This document shows, in pieces, positions 23,744 through 32,558 of a DNA stretch of 64,000 nucleotides. Both the position numbers and the translations under genes were made by a program. The notes under the pieces are model-generated. The model was not told where the DNA came from. It searched no databases and worked only from the letters and a program-made list of their open reading frames with translations. Each line of letters starts with the position of its first letter. Position 1 is the stretch's first letter. This DNA is from Propionicicella superfundia DSM 22317. Its GTDB lineage: Bacteria; Actinomycetota; Actinomycetes; Propionibacteriales; Propionibacteriaceae. The stretch spans positions 677,459 through 741,458 of the forward strand of contig NZ_KE384021.1 of the NCBI RefSeq assembly GCF_000423465.1. The letters run 5' to 3'.

Positions 23744-26404
23744 GTGGCTAGGCCAAAACCGAGAGAAGCAGACAACCAAGTCTATGGGCCCTCCTTCAAC
23801 CGGATGTGCGGACTGGCCGAGGGCTACTGGCAATCGAACACACTCGCTGCGGGGCAGGCGATCGTGCTGGTCGATCTCCTCTACCAGGACGTTCGTGTAG
23901 CGATCCGTGTGCTAACGATGGCTGCGTCGCTCCAACGTGATCGGCATGTGCGGCTCGTGGGTTTGGTGGGTCCCGACAAGCATTGGCGCGACGAAATCTG
24001 GGGCTACTACGATGTCGACCGGCTTAAGCAGTTGGCGCAGGCGTACGGGGTGGAGGAGTTCATCGACCTCGGCCGCGTGGTGGAGGATTCCTTGGAGGGT
24101 TCCGCTTCTTTCACTCTGGGTGGTGAAGAGGTGTTGATCCCCGGCGAGTCTGGTATATCTCGGCAAACGTTCTCTGAGATCGCAGAGGCGACGCAATTAC
24201 GTGCTCTGCGTATTCCCAAGATCACCCCAGAGGTGCTAGATAACCAAGAGTATCGGGCACTCCAGAAGCGTTGTGAGCATTTCTCTCGCGTGTGGGACGC
24301 GCTGATGCAGCTCGATGTCGTAGCGTTTGTGGCCAGTCATATCGACTATCATCAGTGGGGCTTCGGCGTTGAGGCGGCAATGCGGCACGGTGTCGAGATC
24401 TACCATCTGCAATCGACGGGATCGTTCAAGGCGTACGCATTGTTCCCTGAGATGTTGCACGACGGATACAGCGCCCGGATGGTGTGGACGGAACAAATTG
24501 CAGACTTTTTCGAGGAGCACGTGTGGCCCGCGAGGGAGATCCTCGCGCGCTCGGCTGAACTCACCGCGTATCGGTCCAAGACGAATCAGGGGCGACCGTC
24601 ATGGTGGCGTGGCGGCGGCAGCGTGTCGCACCTGGATTTCAGCACTCCTGAGGAGCGCGATTCGATCCGTTCGCTCGGGATGGCGCAGCTAGGTCTCGAT
24701 TCTCGGAAGCCCGTGGTCGCAGTGTTCAATCACGCCGTTTCGGATGCGGTTCACTCCAACTACGAGGTTTTCGACAACCTTGCCGACTGGTTCGATGCGA
24801 CGCTACGATTCGCCGCTGGGCACCCAGAGGTGAATTGGTTGCTTGTGGATCATCCCGCGCAGGCCCACTATGATGGTACGGAATGGTTCGAACGTCTTGC
24901 AGAAGAGTACGACGATGTCGACCATATGGCTTTCATCTCCAGCATGGATGTGTCGAAGAATGTCATGTGGAGCCTTGTCGACACCGCCGTCACGGTGCGC
25001 GGCAGCGTCTCGAACGAGTTTCCCGCCTATGGTGTGCCAGCGATTCAGGCCGGGTGGTCGGAGTGGAGTCATTGCGGGTTCTCGCAACGCGCGGACACCC
25101 AGGACGAGTATTGGCAGCTTCTCAATGACAACATCGCGGCACTGCTGCGAGGAGAGACCCTCATCTCCGAGGAGCAGGTGATGCGGGCACGTCTGTGGTT
25201 GTGGTTCTATCGGGCGGGTGCGGACGTGGCATCGCCGATCGTGCCGCACTGGGAGATGCTGCAAGGCGTGGAGTTGCACCAGAACATGTCTGTTGCGTTC
25301 GGGCATGTGGAGGCCGACGCGGACGCCGCACTGGTCGCGGTGCGTCGCCTTCTTCAGCGCCGCGACCCGCTGCTGACCAGGGTCGATTTTCACGTGGACG
25401 TCCCGGCCCTAGCGGACTCGTTGGGCGTTGTCGATCATTCTGTGGGCGCACCAGGATGTGGCGTGACGACCGTTTTTGACAATCCGGCGGAGCCGCTGGA
25501 ACTTCCGGGAAGAGTCGAGTCGGGGCAGGACCCTTCGCTCGTTGTCGTCGACGGCTTCGCGCGCGGACAGGCTGTCGTCGGCCGTGCGGTTCGAGGTCGC
25601 ATCCTTCTCGGTATCAAGACGGGCGGCACACAGCGGGACCTGATCGTTACCGCCGAACTCATGATTGACGTCCAGACCCACCGATGGTACGCCGAGCGCC
25701 ACCCTGATGCCGAGATGTTGGATTCCCGAGGGCCCCGGTGCATTCGTGTGAGATGCCACGATGCGATTGTGGCCGGGGTTGTGCTGGTCGGCGAGCGGAC
25801 CAGACAGACAATCACCTTCCGAGTGCCGGCGGCAGCGGTCGATGACGGAAGTCTGCTGCTCATCGAGTTCAGCGACGCGGCCGAGGGAGAACCCGGCGCG
25901 ACGACTGACCCTCTCTGCGGTGTCTGCATCACAGCCATCGACTTCGCCGAATCCCGAGAGGCATCCGAGGAGCGCGTGGGTGCCATCACGTATGACGATC
26001 GCGTGCTCGTCCCGGGAACACCGCTCATGGGGGTCGCCCCAGGCGGCTCTACGCTGCGGTTCCGAGTCGTGGACAGCCCGCGTGTCACGGGGACGGCCAC
26101 GGGAGTACGCGGGAATCTGGCTCGCGCGAAGCGAAAGGTCGAGTTGCATGGACGCCGCGCCCTGCGCCGTGCACTGCCCCTACCTCGGCTGAGCGCCGAC
26201 AGCGTCTCAGCAACAGCCTGGGCGTCAGGCGGGGAAGCCCACCGTGTCGCGGCCCGGTTCCCGACGCCGGAGACCTGCGAGGTGAAACTTCCCTCGGGGG
26301 AAGGGGACGCGCCCGTGACGTACTTCCGCCTTTCGGTGCGCTCCGAGGCTTTGAGCCGCGCAGGGTACAGCCGGCATGTCCGCTGGGAGCGGGTGAGGTT
26401 GTGA
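23744..26404 (+). CDS. Large capsule-type glycosyltransferase, low GC, probably acquired
   Basis: 886 residues. GGAGG (23733-23737) lies 6 nt before GTG 23744 but directly touches the ATG at 23738, so I choose the GTG. Residues about 35-470 look like a GT-B capsule polysaccharide transferase: LVDHPAQAHY (an HP motif near 370) and TVRGSVSNEFPAYGVPAIQAG (near 417-437) resemble the KpsS-like donor site. Residues about 590-740 are a beta-rich region of unknown role and the C-terminus is basic. In three 60-base lines I counted by hand, GC is about 57-60% in the first half, against about 70% around it, suggesting recent transfer. A pseudaminic acid or other glycan transferase is likely; I cannot name the linkage. 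Confidence 0.6.
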   Translation: MARPKPREADNQVYGPSFNRMCGLAEGYWQSNTLAAGQAIVLVDLLYQDVRVAIRVLTMAASLQRDRHVRLVGLVGPDKHWRDEIWGYYDVDRLKQLAQAYGVEEFIDLGRVVEDSLEGSASFTLGGEEVLIPGESGISRQTFSEIAEATQLRALRIPKITPEVLDNQEYRALQKRCEHFSRVWDALMQLDVVAFVASHIDYHQWGFGVEAAMRHGVEIYHLQSTGSFKAYALFPEMLHDGYSARMVWTEQIADFFEEHVWPAREILARSAELTAYRSKTNQGRPSWWRGGGSVSHLDFSTPEERDSIRSLGMAQLGLDSRKPVVAVFNHAVSDAVHSNYEVFDNLADWFDATLRFAAGHPEVNWLLVDHPAQAHYDGTEWFERLAEEYDDVDHMAFISSMDVSKNVMWSLVDTAVTVRGSVSNEFPAYGVPAIQAGWSEWSHCGFSQRADTQDEYWQLLNDNIAALLRGETLISEEQVMRARLWLWFYRAGADVASPIVPHWEMLQGVELHQNMSVAFGHVEADADAALVAVRRLLQRRDPLLTRVDFHVDVPALADSLGVVDHSVGAPGCGVTTVFDNPAEPLELPGRVESGQDPSLVVVDGFARGQAVVGRAVRGRILLGIKTGGTQRDLIVTAELMIDVQTHRWYAERHPDAEMLDSRGPRCIRVRCHDAIVAGVVLVGERTRQTITFRVPAAAVDDGSLLLIEFSDAAEGEPGATTDPLCGVCITAIDFAESREASEERVGAITYDDRVLVPGTPLMGVAPGGSTLRFRVVDSPRVTGTATGVRGNLARAKRKVELHGRRALRRALPLPRLSADSVSATAWASGGEAHRVAARFPTPETCEVKLPSGEGDAPVTYFRLSVRSEALSRAGYSRHVRWERVRL

Positions 26405-26489
26405 CGAGCGACCGTGGGTCCGTCTAGGCTCGGATAGCTGTCGTAGGCCGATTCCAGAGCGTCGGCGACCATGAAACGAGGGATAGAGG

Positions 26490-28322
26490 ATGGTTTCGGA
26501 GCTGACCCCCGAAGCGCGAGGAGTACACATCATCGGCGGTGACATGTTCGCTTGGTCCGATTTCGTGGCACCCCCGGCAGAAGACCTTGGGGATGACGAC
26601 GACGATGATGACGATGACGATGAGGCCGACGACGACGATGACGATGAGCCCGAGGACGTCCCGATCGTCCCGGACCCCTCCGCGCTCTGGGCCAGCGTGC
26701 TCGGCGCGTCGCTCGCCGCAGCGAAGGGGAGGGTCCTGCTGATCGGCCCCGAGGCCGCTCGGTGCCTGCCGCTGGTGTCGACGCGGGCCAACGTCGACGT
26801 GCTGGTCCGCTCGCGCCTCGACTCGGCGATGCTGGTCGGCATCCACCCCCGGGCCAAGATCTGGTGCGGATCGGTCGCCCGCTTCGAGCCGGAGCATGAC
26901 TACGACCTGGTCGTGGGCCTGGACACGTTCGACGTGTTCTACTCCACCGACGAGGGCATGCGCCCCGAGCGCGAGACCGTCGACAGGGTGCGTGGCTGGG
27001 CCGGGGCCAAGGGGCGTCTCGTGCTGCGGATGACGAACCTGCTGGGCCTCGACCGGCTGCTCCAGGTGTCCCGGCCGGGCCAGTCGGTCTGGGACCACGC
27101 GGAGAGCGGCCTTGCCTACGAGGCCGCTGTCGCCCTCGATCCGGGCGCTGAGGTCGCTTTCGTCGCGGGCACTCCCTCCAGGCTGTTCATCACCGGCTCG
27201 GCGGCCACCGACCCGGACCTCGCAGGGCTGCTGACGCTCGCTGCGGCGTCCGTGTTCGCCGACGAGCAGGCAGACGCCCTGTCCCTCCAGGATCCCTGGG
27301 GTGTCGTCCCCGACGTGGTGCACAGCGGAGACCTGCTCCGGCTGGCCCCCGGCTGGCTGCTGACACGCGGCGTGCGCCTCCCGCGCCTCGCCTACGCGCC
27401 CGACGACCGTCTCGCCGGCACCTGGCAGCGTTCGTGGCGGCTCCAGGCGGACGAGGTCGGTGAGATCACCGGCGCCTCGGACACCAGGTCGATGGTCGGG
27501 CCGCTCATCCGCGAGGGCACGGCCGTCCTGGGCGGGTTGCGGGCCAGCGAGTCGCTGGAGGCCGTGTGGCGCCGCGCCGCAGCCACCGGGGAGTTCGAGA
27601 GACTCCGCGACGAGGTGGTCGTCTGGTCCGCCTGGCTGGCCACGCTTCCCGTGGAGCAGGCCTTCTTCGCCGCGCCCAGCAACTGCGTGCGCGACGAGGA
27701 GGGCGCGTTGTCCCTGCTGGACAGCACGTGGCGCTGGCAGTCCGGGCACCTGGACCTCGCCAAGGCGGTGTGCCTGCGCGAGTTCGCCGACAGGATCCTG
27801 ACGTCCGGGGCCACGCACCCGTGGCCCGCGTCGATCAGCCTCGACGCGGCATGGGAGAGCCTGACCCTCATGGCCGGCGTCGAACTCACCGACGACCTGC
27901 TGCGTGCGGTCGTGCAGCTCGGCGTCCGCATCGAGACGCTGCAGCTCGGCGTCGAGGTCGACGTCGCCGATGAGCTCGAGCGGCGCCTGGACGCGGGGCG
28001 TGCGGCGAGGCTGAGCCTCTCCAGTTCGTGGAGCAGGCTGGAGAGCCAGGCGGTGATCCACAAGCTCAACGCGCGACTGGTGCGCGACGAGGAGCAGCTT
28101 CGCTGGTGCAACACGCACATCAAGTGGCAGGACAAACAGCTCAACTCCGAGCGGCGTCATCTGGCGAGCATCCAGCGCTCCGTCCCGTACAAGATCGCCC
28201 GTGCGATGACCTGGCCCGGCCGCGCCGTCATCGCGGCAGGAAAGGGCGTCGTCGTACGCGCCCTGCCGCCGGGCGCATGGGACCGGATCGTCCGGTTCGC
28301 CAAGGCCAGGCTGAGGGGCTGA
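26490..28322 (+). CDS. SAM-methyltransferase-like protein with a poly-aspartate run
   Basis: 610 residues. Residues 35-54 are an acidic stretch (ten Asp, Glu-Ala, six Asp) encoded by GAY triplet repeats. Residues about 80-200 have a class I methyltransferase-like order: GRVLLIGPEA, NVDVLVRS, YDLVVGLDTFD, GAKGRLVLRMTN; the glycine-rich loop is poor, so activity is uncertain. The middle (about 200-500) is helical and unassigned. Residues about 525-575 look like a coiled coil followed by SVPYKIARAMTWPGR, a tail common in actinobacterial glycan-modifying proteins. It follows the capsule-type transferase (85-bp gap) and probably shares its transcript. Confidence 0.55.
   Translation: MVSELTPEARGVHIIGGDMFAWSDFVAPPAEDLGDDDDDDDDDDEADDDDDDEPEDVPIVPDPSALWASVLGASLAAAKGRVLLIGPEAARCLPLVSTRANVDVLVRSRLDSAMLVGIHPRAKIWCGSVARFEPEHDYDLVVGLDTFDVFYSTDEGMRPERETVDRVRGWAGAKGRLVLRMTNLLGLDRLLQVSRPGQSVWDHAESGLAYEAAVALDPGAEVAFVAGTPSRLFITGSAATDPDLAGLLTLAAASVFADEQADALSLQDPWGVVPDVVHSGDLLRLAPGWLLTRGVRLPRLAYAPDDRLAGTWQRSWRLQADEVGEITGASDTRSMVGPLIREGTAVLGGLRASESLEAVWRRAAATGEFERLRDEVVVWSAWLATLPVEQAFFAAPSNCVRDEEGALSLLDSTWRWQSGHLDLAKAVCLREFADRILTSGATHPWPASISLDAAWESLTLMAGVELTDDLLRAVVQLGVRIETLQLGVEVDVADELERRLDAGRAARLSLSSSWSRLESQAVIHKLNARLVRDEEQLRWCNTHIKWQDKQLNSERRHLASIQRSVPYKIARAMTWPGRAVIAAGKGVVVRALPPGAWDRIVRFAKARLRG
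26591..26646 (+). repeat. GAC/GAT trinucleotide repeat encoding poly-Asp
   Basis: Sixteen of nineteen consecutive codons are GAC or GAT, interrupted by GAG-GCC and followed by GAG-CCC. As the unit is 3 bp, slippage would change length without shifting frame. Confidence 0.8.
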
Positions 28323-28338
28323 CCCTCTCTGACGCGCC

Positions 28339-28366
28339 ACGGCCCCCACGTCGATGTGGGGGCCGT
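28339..28366. terminator. Bidirectional terminator between convergent genes
   Basis: A perfect 11-bp stem ACGGCCCCCAC/GTGGGGGCCGT (28339-28349, 28356-28366) around a 6-nt loop. It sits between the stops of the methyltransferase-like gene and the convergent gene at 28388. Confidence 0.75.
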
Positions 28367-28387
28367 CGCACGTTCACCGGGGGAGTG

Positions 28388-29239
28388 TCACTCCCATCCG
28401 AACCAGTAGCGGATCTCGGCCGGGCTCAGCATCTCTGCGGTGCCGAGCTCCTCCTGCGCGATTCGCAGTGCGTCGGCAGGCGGGACGAAGGGCTGGTCCA
28501 TCTCGGGCCACAGTCGCCGCTGCTTCTCGATTCCCCCCAGGACCGCGTGGTCGTTCTCGATCGCCATCGGGTCGCCGTAGACGCCGACATCGAGACCGAG
28601 GGAGGCCGCGTAGAGGAGGGCCGATCCCATCCGATTGCTGACGGCGCGGCCGTGGCGGAGGAGTTCGGTCATCTGCCGGTCGAGGAACCAGGGCTGGGTT
28701 CCCTTGTACATGAAGCCCCGCGTGCCGTGGGTGATGACGCGAACATCCTGCTTGACGTAGGCCTTGCGGATCTCCGGATCCCGGTACTCGTCCCAGTACA
28801 GGCACACGGTGATCGGCACGTCGCCCTCCACCCGGCGGACGTCGGCGAGCAGGTCCGCGTGCGAGCCCATCAGCCGCTGCTCCTCCCAGCCGTGGAAGGG
28901 ATAGACGATCACGCTGTTGCTGTCCGGCCGGCGCGGCTCGAGACGGCCGGTGAGCGACTGCAGGTACACCCACGGGGCACCCATGACGATGTGGTCGGTG
29001 TGGCCGAGCGCACGCCCGCGCCGGGCGACCGCCCTGGTCCACACGAACTTCTTGAATCCGGGCACGAGCGCCGTGCCGACCGCATAGCCGTCCCACAGGT
29101 TCCAGCCGTGCTGCACGAATCCGTCGATTCGAGGCGGACGCGGGGGCTCGTCACCCCAGACGTCCTCTCCACCTTCGAAGAGACCCGCGTAGCGGGCCAG
29201 GATGTGCGCGTGACCGTAGAAGTGATTCGCGTGATGCAC
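28388..29239 (-). CDS. Unassigned protein of the pseudaminic acid operon, possible glycosyltransferase
   Basis: 283 residues from GTG 29239, with GGAG 7 nt upstream. No named family is certain. Visible features are FVQHGWNLWDG near residue 42 (compare the WHG of CDP-polyol transferases), IVYPFHGWEE near 111, and HGTRGFMYKGTQPWFLDRQM followed by SNRMGSALLYAASLGLDVGVYGDPMA, a Ser-rich donor-site-like segment of the type seen in GT-B capsule enzymes. It starts 3 bp after pseC and is the last gene of the leftward pseB-pseC unit. The position suggests use of the product sugar, for example as transferase. That is inference. Confidence 0.5.
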   Translation of the reverse strand: MHHANHFYGHAHILARYAGLFEGGEDVWGDEPPRPPRIDGFVQHGWNLWDGYAVGTALVPGFKKFVWTRAVARRGRALGHTDHIVMGAPWVYLQSLTGRLEPRRPDSNSVIVYPFHGWEEQRLMGSHADLLADVRRVEGDVPITVCLYWDEYRDPEIRKAYVKQDVRVITHGTRGFMYKGTQPWFLDRQMTELLRHGRAVSNRMGSALLYAASLGLDVGVYGDPMAIENDHAVLGGIEKQRRLWPEMDQPFVPPADALRIAQEELGTAEMLSPAEIRYWFGWE

Positions 29240-29242
29240 GGG

Positions 29243-30370
29243 TCAGCTCCGAAGCGCGTGCCGCAGGGCGTCGATCACCTGGGACTGCTGGTCGTCGGTG
29301 AGGTCGGCGAACATCGGCAGGGAGATCTCCTCGGAGTAGAACCGTTCCGCGTTGGGACACATGCCGCGTCGGTAGCCCAGGTCTTCGAACACGGGGTGCC
29401 AGTACACGGGAATGTAGTTGACCTGCACGCCGATGCCGGCGGCGCGAAGCTTGTCGAACACCTCGCGGCGGCGCCCGTCGAGGATCCGCACCGGATAGAG
29501 GTGCCAGGTGGGATCGACCCCGTCGCGCACGGTGTGCGTGCGGACGCCGTCGATACCGGACAACTCCTCCTGGTAGCGGGCGAAGAGGTCGGCCCGGCGC
29601 GCCTTGAACCGGTCGAGCCGCCGCAACTGGCTCAGTCCCAGCGCGGCATGCACGTCGGAGAGCCGGTAGTTCAGACCCCACTCGTGGACCTCCTGGTGCC
29701 ACGGTCCCTCGTCGGGGTGCCGCATCCGGGAACGGTCGCGGACAAGGCCGATGAAATGGAACTCGTGAACCCGCTGCCCGACGGTCGGGTCGAGGCTCGC
29801 GACGGCCCCGCCTTCCGCGGTCGTCATGTTCTTCGTGGGGAAGAACGAGAACGTCGTGAGGTCGGCCAGCGACCCCACGGGACGCCCGTCGTCGGTCGAG
29901 CCGATGGAGTGGGCGGCGTCCTCCACCGTCACGGCTCCGACCCCGTGGGCGATCGCGTTGATCTCGTCCATCTCGGCCGGCTGCCCGGCGAAGTCGACGG
30001 CGGCGACCACCTGCGTGCGGTCGGTGACCACGGCCGACACCGCGGCCGGGTCGATGTTGGCCGTGCCCTCGTCGATGTCGGCGAAGACGACCTCGGCCCC
30101 GAGAGCGAGCGCGCTCGACGCCGTCGCGACGAACGTCATCGGGGTCGTCACGACCTGCGACCCCCGGGTGACACCCGCTCCGGCGTAGGCCATGTGCAGC
30201 GCAGCGGTCCCGGACGTCGCGGTGACCACGCGCGCCGCGCCGGTCCGATCCTGCAACGCCTCCTCGAACCGGCTCACCGCCGGCCCGGTGGTGAGCCAGT
30301 CGCTCCGCAGCACCTCGGCGACCGCCGCGATGTCGTCCTCGTCGATGGACTGGCGTCCGTAGGGGAGCAC
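29243..30370 (-). CDS. pseC: UDP-4-keto-6-deoxy-AltNAc aminotransferase
   Basis: 375 residues of the DegT/DnrJ/EryC1 PLP-dependent family. PseC transfers an amino group from glutamate to C4 of the PseB product. The N-terminus LPYGRQSIDEDDIAAVAEVLRSDWLTTGP is very close to PseC. Other landmarks are ATSGTAALH (PLP phosphate), VEDAAHSIGS with the ring-binding Asp and FFPTKNMTTAEGG with Lys180 for the Schiff base. It begins with GTG 30370, one base after the pseB stop, so the two are coupled. Confidence 0.92.
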   Translation of the reverse strand: MLPYGRQSIDEDDIAAVAEVLRSDWLTTGPAVSRFEEALQDRTGAARVVTATSGTAALHMAYAGAGVTRGSQVVTTPMTFVATASSALALGAEVVFADIDEGTANIDPAAVSAVVTDRTQVVAAVDFAGQPAEMDEINAIAHGVGAVTVEDAAHSIGSTDDGRPVGSLADLTTFSFFPTKNMTTAEGGAVASLDPTVGQRVHEFHFIGLVRDRSRMRHPDEGPWHQEVHEWGLNYRLSDVHAALGLSQLRRLDRFKARRADLFARYQEELSGIDGVRTHTVRDGVDPTWHLYPVRILDGRRREVFDKLRAAGIGVQVNYIPVYWHPVFEDLGYRRGMCPNAERFYSEEISLPMFADLTDDQQSQVIDALRHALRS

Positions 30371-30371
30371 G

Positions 30372-31358
30372 TCAGACCTCGGTCTCGAGGATCCGGGTGA
30401 TCTCCTCGCCCGAGAACCACTGATCGTTCTTGTCGGACGTGTAGTGGAAGCCCGCCGGGACCTGCTTCCCCTCGGCCGGGGACTCGTAGCCCCAGGTGGC
30501 GAGGTCGGGCTGCAGCACGTAGCGGGTGTCGCTGAGGAGCAGCGTCCGGCGTCCCTCCTCGGCCGAGATCATCTCCTCGTGCAGCTTCTCGCCCGGCCGG
30601 AGGCCGATCTCGTGCATCGGCGCGCCCGGCGCGATGGCCTGGGCGAGGTCGACGATCCTCATGCTGGGGATCCGCGGCACGTACAGCTCGCCGCCCTGCA
30701 TCCGGTCGAACGAGTCGAGCACGAACTGGACCGCCTGCGGCAAGGTGATGAAGAACCGCGTCATCCGGAAGTCGGTGATCGGCAGCGACTCTCCCGACGC
30801 GGCGAGCTTGCGGAAGAACGGGATGACCGAACCGCGCGAGCCCATCACGTTCCCGTACCGCACGACCGAGAACCGCGTCGGGTAACGGGCCGCGTAGTGG
30901 TTGCCCGAGATGAACAGCTTGTCGGCGGTGAGCTTGGTGGCCCCGTACAGGTTGATCGGGCTGGAGGCCTTGTCGGTGGACAGCGCGACGAGCTTCTGGA
31001 CACCGACGTCGATGGACGCCTCGATGACGTTCTGCGAGCCGATGACGTTCGTCTTCACGAACTCCCACGGGTTGTACTCGGCGGTGTCCACCTGCTTCAG
31101 CGCAGCCGCGTGGACGACGTACTCCACGCCGTGCATCGCGCGCATCAAGCGGTGCTGGTCGCGGATGTCGCCGATGAACCAGCGCAGCCGCGGATCGTTG
31201 TCGAACAACTGCCTGCACTCGTACTGCTTCAGCTCGTCCCGGCTGAACACCACGATCCGGCGCGGATTGATGTCTGTCAGCAGACGCTTGATCAGCGCCT
31301 TTCCGAACGAACCCGTACCGCCCGTGATAAGCACCGACGATCCCGTGAGCAGGCTCAT
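30372..31358 (-). CDS. pseB: UDP-GlcNAc 4,6-dehydratase (C5-inverting)
   Basis: 328 residues. PseB (FlaA1) starts the pathway by converting UDP-GlcNAc to UDP-2-acetamido-2,6-dideoxy-beta-L-arabino-hexos-4-ulose. NADP loop GGTGSFG (13-19), VVHAAALKQVDTAEYNPWEFVKTN, STDKASSPINLYGATK with Asp129, Lys130, Tyr138 and Lys142, and YGNVMGSRGSVIPFF are diagnostic for the inverting soluble enzyme. ATG 31358 is preceded by AAGGGA. It is the first gene of the leftward unit pseB-pseC-unassigned protein. The start is 121 bp from divergent pseG. Confidence 0.94.
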   Translation of the reverse strand: MSLLTGSSVLITGGTGSFGKALIKRLLTDINPRRIVVFSRDELKQYECRQLFDNDPRLRWFIGDIRDQHRLMRAMHGVEYVVHAAALKQVDTAEYNPWEFVKTNVIGSQNVIEASIDVGVQKLVALSTDKASSPINLYGATKLTADKLFISGNHYAARYPTRFSVVRYGNVMGSRGSVIPFFRKLAASGESLPITDFRMTRFFITLPQAVQFVLDSFDRMQGGELYVPRIPSMRIVDLAQAIAPGAPMHEIGLRPGEKLHEEMISAEEGRRTLLLSDTRYVLQPDLATWGYESPAEGKQVPAGFHYTSDKNDQWFSGEEITRILETEV

Positions 31359-31479
31359 GACCGATCCCTTCTCCGTCTTCGCGTACCGGTCGGGGCTCCA
31401 GAGCCTCCCGGCTGATCCTTCTGCGTCGCCGGTCAGATTAACATTCTGCGTCGTGACGAGTGTCCGTACGAGGCCCGCG
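31359..31479. promoter_or_regulatory. Divergent promoter region of pseB and pseG
   Basis: A relatively AT-rich 121-bp gap. For pseG, TAACAT (31439-31444) could be a -10 element, placing a start site near the in-frame GTG at 31453. For pseB only the ribosome-binding site is clear. Sharing this gap would let one regulator control both arms of the pathway. Confidence 0.35.
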
Positions 31480-32517
31480 ATGCGCGTGGCGATCCGCGTC
31501 GACGCCACTGTGGCCAACGGGGTGGGGCACGTCGTGCGCCAGCTCGCGCTCGCTGAGGAGCTTCGCGCCCGCGGCCACGAGGTGACCCTGCTCGGTGTCA
31601 GCGACGTGCCCTGGGCTCTGCGCCAGCTCGCGGCGCGGGGGCTGGGGTTCGTCGCCCCGGCACCGCCCCACGATGTCGGGAGGCAGGCGGCGGGCCTCGG
31701 CGCCGACGTGGCGATCATCGACGGCTACGCCGTTCCCGCTGCGACGGGGGAGGCGCTGAGGGCGGCGGGAATCCCGGTCGCGACGATGGTCGACGGCCGT
31801 TTCGGGGTCCATCAGCGCGCCGACCTGTACGTCGACCAGAACCTGAACGCCGTCCGGCTGCCGGAGCTGCCTGCCGCCGCGGAGTTCCTGGGCGGTCTCG
31901 GCTATGTCCTGCTGCGCGACCAGATCCGCGACCGGCGCGGCGTCGCATCGCCCACATCGGGGACGCCCCGCGTCCTCGTGGTGTTCGGCGGCACAGACGC
32001 CTACGGCGGCGCGCGCGTGCTCGTCCCGCTGCTGCTGGCGACCGGCGTGCCCGTCGAGGTGGTCGCCGTCACGGCCACCGAGGCGATCGCCGCCGAGCTC
32101 GCGGCGCTGCCCACCGGCGCCGGCCAGTCGATGGACGTGCACGGTCCGGTGGACGATCTCGGCGGGCTGGCCGTGACCTGCCACGCCGCGGTGAGCGCGG
32201 CCGGCACCACCGTGTGGGAACTGCTGTGCCTCGGACTGCCGACTGGCCTGGTGTGCGTCACCGAGAACCAGGAGTTCGGGTATCTGGAGGCAGGACGGAC
32301 GCGCGTCGCCGGGACGCCGGTGTGCGTCCCGGTCGGACGGCTGACCGAGCTGCGTGACGACGCGGCCGGCCGGGCCGAGGCCGTCGGGCGGCTGCGAGGC
32401 CTGCTGACCGACGCCCCGCTGCGGTCCGAGATGGCCGCCGCGGCGCGCACGCTGGTGGACGGCGACGGCCGGGTGCGCGTCGCCGACGCGGTGGAGCGTC
32501 TCGCAGCCGGCCGGTGA
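31480..32517 (+). CDS. pseG: UDP-2,4-diacetamido-2,4,6-trideoxy-beta-L-altropyranose hydrolase
   Basis: 345 residues. PseG removes UDP from the 2,4-diacetamido sugar so that PseI can use it. The start MRVAIRVDATVANGVGHVVRQLALAEELRARGHEV is the PseG/SpsG nucleotide-sugar loop, with the catalytic His of G-x-GH-x-x-R. Later VVFGGTD and SAAGTTVWELLCLGLPTGLV are GT-B-like UDP-binding blocks. I use ATG 31480 (ACGAGG upstream); GTG 31453 is in frame and possible. It is followed by the cytidylyltransferase gene 41 bp on. Confidence 0.9.
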   Translation: MRVAIRVDATVANGVGHVVRQLALAEELRARGHEVTLLGVSDVPWALRQLAARGLGFVAPAPPHDVGRQAAGLGADVAIIDGYAVPAATGEALRAAGIPVATMVDGRFGVHQRADLYVDQNLNAVRLPELPAAAEFLGGLGYVLLRDQIRDRRGVASPTSGTPRVLVVFGGTDAYGGARVLVPLLLATGVPVEVVAVTATEAIAAELAALPTGAGQSMDVHGPVDDLGGLAVTCHAAVSAAGTTVWELLCLGLPTGLVCVTENQEFGYLEAGRTRVAGTPVCVPVGRLTELRDDAAGRAEAVGRLRGLLTDAPLRSEMAAAARTLVDGDGRVRVADAVERLAAGR

Positions 32518-32545
32518 GCGACGGGCGCAGTCGCGCGCGGCACGC

Positions 32546-32551
32546 TACGTT
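32546..32551 (+). promoter_or_regulatory. -10 hexamer of a possible leaderless promoter for pseF
   Basis: TACGTT, 7 nt before ATG 32559. No Shine-Dalgarno sequence is present, so the gene may be read from here as well as from pseG. Confidence 0.35.
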
Positions 32552-32558
32552 GCTGGGT

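Noticed and set aside
26591-26646. Frame-shifting contingency locus
   Set aside because: The repeat unit is 3 bp, so slippage changes only the number of Asp residues and cannot switch the gene off.
26424-28349. 641-codon minus-strand frame with a V/I-rich run
   Set aside because: The hydrophobic VIVIV run is the reverse complement of the GAY repeat that encodes poly-Asp on the sense strand.
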